Origin: Nymphaea colorata
Lineage: Eukaryota; Streptophyta; Magnoliopsida; Nymphaeales; Nymphaeaceae
Direction: 5' to 3'
NCBI RefSeq assembly: GCF_008831285.2
Contig: NC_045144.1
Span: 11,635,672-11,699,671, forward strand
Length of the DNA stretch: 64,000 bases
Positions 11,331 through 22,175 of the stretch are shown piece by piece. The translations under genes were made by a program, and so were the position numbers. Position 1 is the stretch's first letter; each line of letters begins with the position of its first letter. The notes beneath the pieces were generated by a model, which ran no database searches, had not been told where the DNA came from, and saw only the letters and a program-made list of their open reading frames with translations.

Positions 11331-11719
11331 TCCTCGGTGAAGATTGCTTCACTCAGCTTTCATTAGAAATTTCTCTCTCTCTTTTTCTCACTTTACAATA
11401 AGGATGGGTGGTCGTATTTAACAATTCATCATGACCATTACAAGAATTTCGGGTACCACTTTCACATCTTTCTTGTTTTTCTTCATCTTGGTGATTTCCA
11501 TAATAATTTCTTTCCTTAGTTCTTTCACTAGTTGAAGCTTTTGCGGTTTGCAATTCCTCCTTGCTGTTAATAGCTTTTTGCCTTTCAAGTGTCTTTCTTA
11601 CCTTGGTCCTTTCATCCGTTAAGGATTTGATAGCTTGCAAATCCTCCCTGCTGTTAATGGCTTCTTGCCATACAAACGTTTGATCCTTTCCTCCAAGCAT
11701 CGAGTTCTTTCTTTCAACA

Positions 11720-12449
11720 TCTCCTCTCAAGTGCATGGGACTAATAGTCACATGCAACTTGCTTTTAAGATATGCGAACCGATGCTTGGGTAATGGTTTT
11801 GTGAATATATCTGCAACCTGATCTTTGGATGATATATATTGAATTTTGAGTTCCTTCATTGCTAGTTTCTCTCGTACAAAAAGAAGATCTATTTCCACAT
11901 GTTTGGTTCTGGTTGAAACACTGAATGAGAGGCTAAGCATGTTGCACCCACATTATCACACCATATTGTTAGAATTGTCGTCGAGTGTATATTGAGTTCT
12001 CTCAGCAAATATTTCATCCATAGAAGCTCAGCTGTTGCATTTGCTAGGGCTCAGTACTCTGCTTCAGTGCTGGATCTGGATACTACATTTTGTTTTCTAG
12101 AGCTCCAGGAGACCAATGTTTGTCCAAGGAAGACAGCATATCCTCCGGTGGACCTTCGATCAATAGGGCAGCCGGCCCAGTCTGCATCAGTAAAAACAGC
12201 AAGAGATAGTTGTGGTGAAGTGTCTATACATAGTCCCTCATGGATAGTGGCTTTCAAGTATCTTAAAACCCTTTTTACGGCAGCCCAATGGTTTTCCGTT
12301 GGAGAATGCATAAACTGACACACCCGATTAACAGCAAAGTTGATGTCAGGACGTGTCAAAGTTATATATTGTAATGCTCCAACTGTACTATGATAGAGAT
12401 TATCATCATAAAATTTTTCTCTATAATTTTCTATGGTTGTTGTGGCCAT
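11720..12449 (-). pseudogene. Element B RNase H
   Basis: This encodes the end of the RT and the RNase H domain: [20 protein letters not shown], then [20 protein letters not shown] and [19 protein letters not shown] (catalytic Asp and Glu present). TRTKHVEIDLLFVREK and VADIFTKPLPKHRF follow in the frame 11353-11940, which then runs into the LTR. A stop or frame change lies near 12050-11940. Confidence 0.85.
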
Positions 12450-12515
12450 TGGTGTAGAGACAGGTCAAACTCCTTCCATTTTTACTCTAAGTAGGAGATC
12501 CAAGATATATTTTTG

Positions 12516-13214
12516 TTATGTAAGAGTGAGGCCATTAGGTGTTTCTATGGCCTCTATCCCGAGAAAGTAATGCAACTTACCCAAATCCTTTACTGCAAAT
12601 TCCTGCCCGAGATGAGATATGAACTTTGATACTTCTTCTTTGTTGTTTTCTGTCACAATGATATCATCTACATAAACTAGTACAAAGAGTTCAACTGGAC
12701 CGTTAATGAGTATAAAAAGAGAGTTATCAGTCTTGGTGATTCTGAACCCAAGCTTTTGCAAGTGTGAACTTAATCTGGAGTACCATGCCCTAGGGGCTCG
12801 TTTAAGTTCATATAAAGATTTGTGCAATTTGCAAACATGGTCTGGTTTGTTAGGATCTTCAAATTCTGGAGGTTGATACATATAGACATCTTCTTCCAGA
12901 TCACCGTGAAGGAAGGCATTTTGTACATCAAGTTGTCATATGTGCCACTTCCTGCTAACAGCAATAGCTAATACTGTCCTAATGGTTGTAGGTTTTACCA
13001 CAGGACTAAAGGTTTCAAAATAGTCTAGACCTTCCTTTTGAGAGTATCCTTTAGCTACAAGGCGTGCCTTATATCTTTCAATAGACCCATCTGCATTTCT
13101 TTTTATTTTGAAAATCCACTTGCATCCTATAATGTGTTTAGCTTGACTTGCTGGAACCAAAGGCCAAGTTTCGTTTTTCTTGAGGGCATTACTGTTTGCA
13201 TAGCTGCTCTCCAT
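12516..13214 (-). pseudogene. Element B reverse transcriptase
   Basis: Frame 12936-13214 carries [40 protein letters not shown] and the start of the palm. Frame 12516-12881 continues with CKLHKSLYELKRAPRAWY and the catalytic LFVLVYVDDIIVTENN (YVDD intact). At least one frameshift near 12900 separates them. Confidence 0.88.
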
Positions 13215-13688
13215 CTGTCATCTTGAACGGCTACTTTACATCACTTGGCTCTACTTCAGTTTGCACTATCGAGAGTAAAGCAAGAGGTGGTGGATGCTTA
13301 CTTGATGAATATACTTTCGGTTTTAGACTGCCTGTCTGAGATCTGGTCATCATATGATGTGTGTGACCTGACGCGTGAAGATGAACCCTCTAGAGATTGA
13401 GTTTCCTGCTCAGGTTGAGCCGGTTCATTAATTTCAGCTTCATTTTCTATATCACCTGGTGTTGGTGAAGTATGGGTAATATTTTCAGAGTTGTCCACAT
13501 TGATGTTTTGCATTTCTCCATATGAGCTCCTTTCTCTTGGCATGATAAATGATGGCACGTCAAGGATCTGCATGTTAGGGTGACTTTTGTCACCATTTTC
13601 TCTGGATGGTGTCTCCCCTTGAAGTTCAAGAAATGGGAAATGGGAACCTGTTTTCATCAAACTTCACATGTCTAGAAATGAGTATTTT

Positions 13689-14483
13689 TCAATCTCTCAT
13701 TCTTAAGCACAAATACCCATGGTGGTTGGGAGCATATCCAATAAACGTGCATAACTCACTTTTGTAATCTAATTTGTTTTGTCTATATGAATCGAGGCAA
13801 CGCGCTGCCATAAACCTTGAGAAAATTGTAATCTGGCTTTTGCTTAAACAAAACTTCCATAGGCGACTTGTATCTTGAAACTTTGGATGGGAGTCGGTTA
13901 ATGAGAAAAACAACTGAGTGAAAAACTTGCGCCCAGTATTTTTTTGGCATTCCAGCATGAGCCATCATGCTCAAGCTAGTTTCTACTATGTGGCGATGGC
14001 GGTGTTCAGACATACCATTTTGTTGTGGAGTGTGTGGGCATGAAATTCTTTGGCCAATTCCATGTTTTTCCAAAAATCCTGCAAGGGCTTGAAATTCTCC
14101 ACCCCAATCCGAGTGGAAAAATTTTATTTTTCGTTCAACAACATTTTCAACATGCGCCTTGAAAGTAGTAAAAATTTTTAACACATCTGATTTCTGCTTC
14201 ATGCAATATAACCAAATATATTTGGAGTACCCATCAATGAAAATAAGATAATATTTAAAACCACTAGAGTACTGAGGCTGGTCCCCAAACATCTGAAATG
14301 ATAACTTCTAAGGGTTCGGTGGTTTTTATTTTTGAACGGAAGTCTATGTGACTTGCCATTCTGGCATGCTTCACTCACAAAATGATCAAAATAAGAGTCA
14401 TAAGGAATATTCATAGAATTTAAAACTGACTCAACAATTTTAAACGCAGGATGTCCTAGGCGTTGATGCCAGGTGTGAGTCAC
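13689..14483 (-). pseudogene. Element B integrase
   Basis: The pre-integrase segment THTWHQRLGHPAFKIVESVL (HHCC zinc site region) is followed, in a shifted frame, by the catalytic core. FFHSDWGGEFQ and NGMSEHRHRHIVETSLSMM keep the second Asp and the Glu of the DDE triad, with SCPHTPQQNG between them. The first Asp (ISDVWGP) lies at a frame change near 14290. A C-terminal part continues in the frame 13689-13958. Confidence 0.85.
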
Positions 14484-14513
14484 CTTCCTCTCAACATTAT
14501 TGGCTTGCTTATC

Positions 14514-15008
14514 CTATTGTTGCAAACTGATTTGGTATAGTCCTTTTTTACTTTGCCCATGCTGGATGATCTCCTCTGTGCCCTGTTCCTTAATGTAACA
14601 AGCAGATGGTGTGAATTCAAATATAATATTATTGTCTTTAACAAATTTATGCACTGACAATAAGTTCTTCGTAATTCCAGGCACATGTAATATATCCTTC
14701 AAATAAAGATTATTGGAAACACACGAGGAGCCAATGAGTTGAATAGACAAACCTGATCCGTCGCCTATCTTTACTTCATCCTTCCCATGATATTGTGAAT
14801 AAAGAGAGAGATTGTTAATGTCATTTGTAATATGATGACTTGCTCCTGAGTCTAGATACCAGGTATCATCATCTGATGCAGTAGAGTTGCTTGAAGGTGC
14901 AGCAGCATAGGCTTGGGGTCTCATTCCCCTTTGATCCTTTGAGAGCAGATTTGTGTAGCGATAACATCTCTTGGCGGTGTGTCCAATCTTTTCACAGATT
15001 TGACACAC
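14514..15008 (-). pseudogene. Element B zinc knuckle and aspartic protease
   Basis: A CX2CX4HX4C knuckle (CQICEKIGHTAKRC, residues 2-15) leads to a copia protease with WYLDSGASHHITND (catalytic Asp in DSG). Next comes ILHVPGITKNLLSVHKFVKD, a conserved block before the integrase. The frame ends in the pre-integrase region. Confidence 0.88.
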
Positions 15009-15781
15009 AGGTTTATTTTCAGAGTGATTCTGTCCCTTTCTCCAATTTTTTTGTATTTTCTTCTATTATAGGTCTGCTCATTGTAATGAACATTCGGTCC
15101 CTGACCTTTGTCACTACTGTTTTTCATAACGACATTTGCATTGATATCGATAATATCATCATTTTCTTTAAATCGAGCTTCTTGAATCAAAAGTAAGCTA
15201 TGTAATTCATTCAATGAGACAAGGTTTGAACGTGTCTCTATAGATGTTCTAAACGCCATATACTCAGATAGGAGACCTTTAAGAATTTGCATAATCATAT
15301 CTTCATCAGAGATTGGTTTGGATGCAACGGCCAACTGATAAGCCAAGTTTTTGGCACTTTGAAAGTATTCATCCACAGACTTTTCCCCTTTTCTAAGATC
15401 TTGAAATTGTGATCTTAGTTGCATAACCCGAGATCGGGAATGAGCAGCATAAGATTCCCTTAACACTTTCCACATTTCATGTGAAGACTTTAAACCAACA
15501 ATCTGACTGTGAATATTCTCTGTCAGAGAAGATATTAGCCAACTGACCAGTAACTGATCACGCCGTAGCCACTCTCGGTATTCAGGGTTAATCTCAGTTG
15601 ACCCATTTTTGTGTTTCTCAAGGGCAGGTGTGCTACCGTCAACCATGCCCATTAAATCATAAGTGATTAAGATGGGAGTAAACCGTGACTCCCATAGGAG
15701 ATAATTTTCTCCTGTTAACTTGATCGACAGAAAATGTTGGAGACTATTGAGCGATTGGAAAAGCGATTGAGAGGGATGCAT
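14921..15781 (-). pseudogene. Element B Gag
   Basis: A 286-residue copia Gag. An N-terminal LTGENYLLWESRFTPIL segment (DUF4219/retrotran_gag_3-like) is followed by a UBN2-like core: LLVSWLISSLTENIHSQIVG, then SHEMWKVLRESYAAHSRSR and MQLRSQFQDLRKGEKSVDEY. The ATG at 15781 lies shortly after the primer-binding site, which supports the start. The frame shifts near 15010, so the zinc knuckle falls in the next frame (14514-15008). As a particle protein it would package element RNA, but the frame is broken. Confidence 0.85.
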
Positions 15782-16357
15782 ACCAGTTTCTGGTGGCTGA
15801 GACGTTGAAGATGTTCATTGAAAGACCATAGTTTAGCACTGAACAGAATCTCACTGAAGAGCTGTTGGATTTTGAGAGAGGAGCCTGGTGCTCTGATACC
15901 ATAAAAGAAAAGGATCTTTGCTCAAACAGAATGACACTCTGTTTTACGAGCTTCGGCAATGTGCCTACGTCCTCGGTGAAGATTGCTTCACTCAGCTTTC
16001 ATTAGAAATTTCTCTCTTTTTTTTCTCACTTTACAATAAGGATGGGTGGTCATATTTAACAATTCATCACGACCATTACAAGAATTTCGGGTACCACTTT
16101 CACATCTTTCTTGTTTTTCTTCATCTTGGTGATTTCCATAATAATTTCTTTCCTTAGTTCTTTCACTAGTTGAAGCTTTTGCAGTTTGCAATTCCTCCTT
16201 GCTATTAATAGCTTCTTGCCTTTCAAGTGTCTTTCTTACCTTGGTCCTTTCATCCGTTAAGGAATTGACAGCTTGCAAATCATCCCTGTTGTTAATGGTT
16301 TCTTGCCATACAAACGTTTGATCCTTTCCTCCAAGCGTCGAGTTCTTTCTTTCAACA

Positions 16358-17227
16358 CAAATCACCTGCCATGTCTACATCAACAAATCCTTGTATCTCT
16401 GGGTTAGATTCAGCAAAACATAAATAGTAATTGGAAGTACTTTTCAGATACCTTAAGATCCACTTCACTGGTACTCAATGCTCCTTACCTGGATTTGACA
16501 AGAACCTGCTAACTACACAAACTGCATAAGCCAAGTCTGGGCATGTGCAAACCATAGCATAGATAAGACTCCTTACTACGGAGGCATATGGTACCTTCTC
16601 CATTCTTTCTTTCTCATCTGCTGAGTATGGACATTGCTCATTTCTCAATTTAAAATGTGCTGCTAAAGGTGCACTTACTGTTTTGGCATCTTTCATGCTG
16701 AACTTGTTAAGCACCTTCTCAATGTATTTATCTTGTGATAACCATAACTTATTGGCCTTCCTATCACGAACAACCCTCATGCCTAACAATTGTTGTGCTG
16801 GCCTCAAGTCTTTCATATAAAAGAACTTACCCATATCCTTCTTCAATTGACTAATCAATTGACAGTCATGTCCAACAATAAGCATGTCATCTACATATAA
16901 CAACAAGATAATGAAGTTACCTTATGAGAACCCTTTGATATAGACACAATGATCTACGGCTGACCTGCGATACTTTTGATTTATCATAAATGCATCAAAT
17001 TTCTTGTACCACTGTCTAGGTGCTTGTTTAAGTTCATACAAGCTCTTTTTTAACTTACAAACTATGTGTTTCTTCCTGGCAACCACAAAACCTTTTGGTT
17101 GTGTCATGTAGGTTTCTTCCTTTAAATCTCCATGAAGAAAAACAGTTTTTACATCTAACTGCTCCAACTCCAAGTCTAGACGTGCCACCAAACCAAGTAT
17201 TACCCTAATACATGACATTTTAACCAT
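16358..17227 (-). pseudogene. Element A reverse transcriptase and start of RNase H
   Basis: Frame 16922-17227 has LDVKTVFLHGDLKEETYMTQ and CKLKKSLYELKQAPRQWYKK. Frame 16475-16906 opens with MLLYVDDMLIVGHD (YVDD intact) and continues to PDLAYAVCVVSRFLSNPGKEH. Upstream of element B, the reverse complement of 16358-16420 gives a VDVDMAGDL block of RNase H, at which element A is cut. The YVDDMLIVG and FSMKDAKTVSAPLAAHFKL blocks resemble the Tnt1/Tork type. Confidence 0.85.
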
Positions 17228-17429
17228 AGGAGAAAAATTTCATCAAAACCAATACCTCTTTGCTGTTTGAAACCTTTCACCGCTACCGAGCTTTGTATCT
17301 CAACTTGCCTTGACCTTCATTTTTAGGCTTGTAGACCCACTTGTTCTGTAACACTTTCTTATATTTTGGTAGCTCTACCAAATCAAAAGTGTGATTCATA
17401 TACAAAGAATTCATCTTTTTCTGCATAGC

Positions 17430-18898
17430 TTAAATCCATTCATCATTATGCATATCATCTAGCACCTCTGCATAGAATTCTAGCTCTTCACTATCTGTAA
17501 ACATAATATATTCATCAGTAGATGATATACATGTTCTTTTATCTCTTCCCAATTGCTCCTCAATTGGTTCTGAATGAGAATGAAGCTCCCCCTCCAACTC
17601 ATACTCATGATCACTTTGAATCTCCATAGGGCTGCTATCTCCATAGGGCTGCTATCTGTATACTGCTCATCTGCCTCTCTTTCTTCTTCCTCTACATCTT
17701 CATCAGTCTCACCATTGTCAAATGAAAGTTCTTCAGGTTGTGCATAGGTTGACTCATGAACACCACTAGCATTCTCACCTGATTGTTTGTCACCCATTAC
17801 ATCTTCAATCGTCTGATCATCTCTGAAGACAACATCACGACTCCTGTAGATTTTGTCATCCTTTGGATCCCATAACCTGTAACCAAATTCATCATCTGCA
17901 TAACCAAAAAATATTAGAGGAATAGCTTTATTATCTAGTTTGGTTCTATGTTCTTTTGGTACATGCATAAAAGCTTTGCAACCAAAAACTCTGAGGTGAT
18001 CATACTTAACATCTTCATCTAACCAAACTCTCTGTAGAATATCTCCATCTAGAGGCACTGAAAGAGACCTGTTTATTACATAAACTGCAGTACGCATTGC
18101 CTCTGCTCAAAAATACTTAGGCAACTTAGAGCTAGATAGCAAACTTCTAACTCTCTCAATTATAGTTTTATTCATCCTTTCTGCAACTCCATTATGTTGT
18201 AGAGTATATAAAACTATCTTTTCATGTCTAATACCATGTTTTAGACAATACTCTCGTAAAGAAGATGCTATGTACTTATCACTATTATCTATACGCAGTC
18301 TCTTTATCTTCTTACCAGTCTCATGCTCAACCGCTGCATGAAAAGTCATGAAAATATTACTTACTTCACTTTTGTTTTTCATTGTAAACACCCACACCTT
18401 CCTAGATGCATCATCAATAAATGTGACAAAATAGGATGTTCCACCTTCAAATGTCACATTTATAGGTCCACATACATCTGAATAAACTAAATCTAAAACA
18501 TCTTTAGTTTTTGAAGAGCATTTTTTCTGAAAGGAAATTCGATGCAACTTACCAACCAAACAATGATCGCATGGAGATATCTGTGCACCATCTGCCTTTG
18601 GTAATAAATTCTTCTTGGTGAGCAAATCGATTACTCTTTGACTCATATGACCTAACCTCTTATGCCACAAATCTGACGAAGTATCACTAGTAACTGCATT
18701 GACATCTACACTACTGATTCGAGACTTCATCCCATACAAAGAGCCAAATCTATCACCTCTGGCTAACACTAGTGCCTCCTTTCTCAGTTTCCAACCAGTC
18801 TGACTAAACGAAGTACAATATCCATCTTCATTTAGTTTTCCTGCAAAAATCAGATTCATTCTAGGATCTGGAACATGTCTTACATCTCTCAAAGTCAA
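17430..18898 (-). pseudogene. Element A integrase and C-terminal linker
   Basis: Frame 18107-18898 includes LWHKRLGHMSQRVIDLLTKK (pre-integrase), CDHCLVGK, DLVYSDVCGPI (first Asp), LRIDNSDKY (second Asp kept, but the usual GGEY is SDKY) and NGVAERMNKTI (Glu). Frame 17480-18097 carries LRVFGCKAFMHVPKEHRTKL and the Glu-rich linker (EEEEREADEQ) leading toward the RT. A stop separates the frames at about 18100. Confidence 0.85.
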
Positions 18899-19229
18899 CT
18901 TGCATCCTGTGCTCGTCTCAATACAAACATCTCATATCCCAATAATCTTCAAAGTGTCGTTCTTGCCCACGTGAACTACTCCAAGATCATGTGCTCTGTA
19001 GGATAAGAACAACTCTCTACATGGTGTGGCATGATATGATGCTCCAGTCTCTAAAATCCATTTAGAATCACCATTCTAAACTGTAAGATAATCATTTTCT
19101 TCAGATAAAAATAATACTAGCTCATCATCTGAAGCGACTGCAGTGTACTCTTTTGGCTTCACATTTTCTTAACTCTTTTTTTTTCTATTTTTTTTTCTTT
19201 TTTCCATTTCCTGTAATCAATCTTCTTGT

Positions 19230-19773
19230 GCCGTAGAATACCACAGTGAAAACATTAACCTGTCATCTTGGGTCTTGATTTGGACCTAGAGTTTGACCTG
19301 TCATGTCATTTGTTACGGTTCTTCTGTCTGCCCCTGTCTCCCATCACTAGCACTTGTGAGCTACCAGTACCAAGAGACTTTCTCATTCTCTCTTCATTTA
19401 GAATGCTGCTCGTTACATGTTTCATCGTGAGCATACCATCTGGAGTTGAGTTGGTCAAAGAAACAACTAAAGTCTCCCAACTGTCGGAAAGAGAACTGAG
19501 CAATAAGAGTGTCTGTAACTCATCATCTAATTTCATTTTTATGGCTGACAACTGATTGATTATGCTCTGCACTTCATTCAGATGCTCTGACACTGATTTT
19601 CCCTCTCTAAGTTTCAGACTTACCAATTGCCTAATCAAGAAAGCTTTGTTCCCAGCTGTTTTTCTCTCGTAAAGATCATGCAACTTCCGCTTCCTGCTCG
19701 TCTCTGTGGATACCAAATGAAAAACACAGTCATCTAACCATTGTCTGATGGTGCCAATCGTTTTCTTGTCCAA
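19230..19773 (-). pseudogene. Element A Gag (UBN2-like) with decayed zinc knuckle
   Basis: The ORF 19306-19773 shows AGNKAFLIRQLVSLKLREGK, SVSEHLNEVQSIINQLSAIK and LLSSLSDSWETLVVSL, the UBN2/retrotran_gag_2 core. Downstream, near 19230-19265, a knuckle CFHCGILRHKKIDY lacks the last cysteine (Tyr instead) and is preceded by a stop. The N-terminal part lies in the region up to about 19960. Confidence 0.8.
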
Positions 19774-19981
19774 TAACTTTCATTTTTCATCTGTCATATT
19801 CGCTGGCTTCTGGTTCTCAATGGGTGCATATAGGTCTTTACAATATAGCAAATCTTTCATTTTGGCTTTTCATATGGTCCAATTGTTCCCATTTAGAGAG
19901 ACCATCCTAGTGAGGGTGACTTCATCCTTCAATAAGAATGCACACAACCAACCTGGCGCGAACCTGTCTCTGATACCACTT

Positions 19982-20657
19982 TGTTATAGTCGTATTCTCC
20001 AAAAAGAATGCTTCAACAACAATAAAAGAAGCCAAACAAACATAAAACTGCTAAAAATCAGAATCACAGGGCTGCGAGCATAAGATCAAGTTTCCAACAC
20101 CAATATTGCAGCAATATACGCCAAGATGTATGCTAAATAATGCAGAAAACAAGAGACACCCATTTACGTAGAAAAACCCCCAATAATGGGGTAAAAAACC
20201 ATGGGCAAGAGAAATATATATTTATACTTCAAAGAGACAATACAACTACGTTGTTTTTCTTGCAGAAAATAGCAAAAATCATTCTCAAGAATGAATGCAC
20301 AAGAAAACAACAAGACAAGAAATCACCGTATGTTCTTCTTTTCTTTCCCTTATTTTCTTCACTTTCTCTCTCTACACTTAAACCCACACGGCTGCCCAAA
20401 CCCACAACTGTGCTCTTCTTCCTCTTTCCTTCTTGCCTTCCTTCTCTCCTTCTCTTCTTTGCCTTTCTCTTCTCCTTCACCTTGGTATGAGCCACAAAGG
20501 AAGCCCTTTTCTTTTTCCCCCAAAAGAAAAACGATAGAGAGAGAGGGACGTGAGAGATTGGGGGACCATCGGGTGCCCTCCCTTTTCCTCCACCCGTCAC
20601 TTAAGTGACGGGTTGGATCGGGTTGGGTCCTCTCTTGAGGCTAGACCCGACCCAACA
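19982..20657 (-). repeat. 5' LTR of element A
   Basis: A 676-bp LTR, TG...CA on the + strand. The sense strand (minus) has a TATAAATATATA box (20212-20223 region). Reading frames inside it (20140-20608) are LTR sequence and not genes. Confidence 0.8.
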
Positions 20658-20745
20658 GTTCTCTCTCTTTCTCTGACAGCTTTCTGAGAATCTACAGCGT
20701 TTCTTTGATGGGATTTTTCATTTTCTGTTTCTGTTCGCAATTCAG

Positions 20746-21395
20746 GATGTGGCACTTAGACGATGGGATGAACTCAGTATTTTCGAAAGTGAAACAGTAG
20801 TGGATTGGAGGCAAGAATTTTCTTTCATGCTTCCTATTGGGACTACTACAAATCCTTTACTTCTAGAGCAATTACAACGCTGTGGTTACGGTGATCGATG
20901 CGAGAATGGAACCATGAAATTATGTGTTTGTCATGAAGATATGGCAGGTGGCCGGCTTGCCTTGGGTAGACATGTAGCTCAATCTGATTGTTCCAGTTAT
21001 GAGGATAATGCAAATCGTTTCTGCCATACAAGCGACTTTGGCGTGGACGATATGATAAACGAGGCCCTAAGGGGCAAAACCATAATTATGAGGGTAGCAG
21101 CGTCCAATAAATTATCGGTATATCTAGAAATGAATCTGAACCTGACTTCTCCATATACTTGCACGATCCACATGAATTTGACAAACTTATGGTAATTAAA
21201 TATTCAAGGGAGCTCACTGAACGTATAGGCAACATGAAGAGGCAGATGGATGTCCATTGCAGCGAACAAGTGCTACTTTTTGGCTGGGCTATTCACGAAC
21301 CTGTTATTATCTATTTGCTGATTGTTGATATCAATTTTTCATTATACGAGCAAGTGAATTGGGGCACGGCCAGAAAAAGCAAGTGCAAAGGTTAG
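20746..21395 (+). pseudogene. Unrecognised exon downstream of element A, probable TNL 3' part
   Basis: After a CGCAATTCAG acceptor at 20745, an open frame of 149 codons runs to 21195 (DVALRRWDELSIFESETVVD..., Cys-containing middle LQRCGYGDRCENG). A second frame continues to 21395 (HEFDKLMVIKYSRELTERIG). It lies between two TNL LRR blocks and on the same strand, so it may be a TNL C-terminal exon or unrelated captured sequence. I recognise no domain, and the C-JID signature is not evident. Confidence 0.4.
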
Positions 21396-21870
21396 TCACA
21401 TGTAGCTGCTATTAAAAAAACAAATTTTTTCAAATGTATGTCACATGGGTGCTTGATGCGTTTGCTGATGCTGCAATTTTTTAAAAACAAAAAGTACAGG
21501 TGCACTGTTGATGTATATGTGTGTATGTGTATATAAATCACTTGTTATATAGTTATTTATCTGTTTAGTAACTTTATTTATCTATATTTATATATAAACT
21601 TTGTGTATTAGAGATAGTTTAGTTATGTGCACATTTAAAATGGTCATGTTTCATCTGGTTTAACTGGATGTGCTGTGTTAGAAAAGTACCAGCACTGACA
21701 CTTGCATCGAGACGGGTGCAACAAGGGTGCAGCAGTCATTTAGAAGCACCCATGTGACATAGTTAGACAATTTCTTTTTTTTTTTCATTCTTGCAGGTTT
21801 TTTACCACATGAAAGTTTTCGATCTAATTCATTGTAAGTTTCTTATCAAGACACATGATTTTGGGTTGAC

Positions 21871-22175
21871 CCCTAATTTGGAGGAGTCGATTCTTGATCA
21901 ATGTGAATGCTTATAGTTGAAATTGGTGAATCCATTGGACAACTGAAAAATCTTGTCCTATTGAGCATCTTTGGATGTAAAAAACTTCAACGTCTCCCAA
22001 ATTCCGTTGGAGTTTAGAGTCTCTAAAGAAGCTCAAGCTCGATGACTGTGCTTCATTAAAAAAAATACCAGATTATGTTGGATGACTCAAGCGCCTACAT
22101 CGGCTACCCTTGAGCGAATGTACATCATTTAAACAGCTGCCAGATTCTATTGGAAGTTTGGTGATCTTAATATCG
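21871..22175 (+). pseudogene. Decayed TNL LRR repeats
   Basis: Read in several frames, this gives NLEESILDQCE, then IGESIGQLKNLVLLSIFGCK, KLQRLPNSVG, LESLKKLKLDDCASLKKIPD and LKRLHRLPLSECTSFKQLPD. These are four to five leucine-rich repeats of about 23-24 residues with stops and frameshifts between them. They match the LRR style of 10537-10951. Confidence 0.8.

Larger units (their letters stand above)
11331..16357 (-). mobile_element. Ty1/copia element B, nested in element A
   Basis: The LTRs are about 15902-16357 (right, 5') and 11331-11719 (left, 3', shorter). Both end TTTCAACA on their right side. A primer-binding site (GCTCTGATACCA, 15890-15901) adjoins the right LTR, and a purine tract (CTTGAGAGGAGA on the minus strand) adjoins the left LTR. 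Coding order on the minus strand is gag (15781) to RNase H (11720), with frameshifts and stops. The left LTR lacks about 70 bp at its outer end and no TSD is visible. A deletion appears to have removed that end together with the adjoining part of A. Confidence 0.85.
10952..20657 (-). mobile_element. Ty1/copia element A (with element B nested), inserted in the TNL LRR exon
   Basis: The right (5') LTR is 19982-20657 (676 bp), starting TGTTATAGTCG and ending CCCAACA on the + strand. A tRNA-Met primer-binding site (CTCTGATACCA) adjoins it at about 19967-19977. The left (3') LTR starts TGTTACAGTCG at 10952 but only about 380 bp remain before element B. GTTCT flanks both outer ends. Between them, minus-strand gag, integrase and RT pieces of A lie at 16358-19773. 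The RNase H end, 3' UTR and inner part of the left LTR are missing where B abuts. Domain order gag-protease-integrase-RT is the copia order. Confidence 0.88.
6004..22175 (+). pseudogene. TIR-NBS-LRR (TNL) disease-resistance pseudogene, split by retrotransposons
   Basis: These are remains of an intracellular immune receptor. NB-ARC motifs occur in the correct order: the VGLERRVEEVV lead-in and P-loop GIGGIGKTTLAKA (6004-6333), kinase-2 MLLVLDDV and RNBS-B GGRIIITTR (8690-8800), an RNBS-C-like segment (8850-8940), RNBS-D IFLDIA followed at once by a stop (about 9130-9147), and MHDQ with a DMGRGIVLRES segment (about 9265-9310). LRR exons follow at about 10149-10379 and 10537-10951, with more decayed LRRs at 21871-22175. 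The DMGR.IV segment after MHD and the short C-rich LRRs are typical of TNLs. Element E (TSD ATAAG) sits in the NB-ARC exon and element A (TSD GTTCT) in an LRR exon. There are also frameshifts near 8830 and 9275 and stops in RNBS-D. No functional receptor can be made. Confidence 0.88.

Noticed and set aside
20140-20608. Three open frames near 20.1-20.6 kb
   Set aside because: They lie entirely within the 5' LTR of element A and lack any domain.
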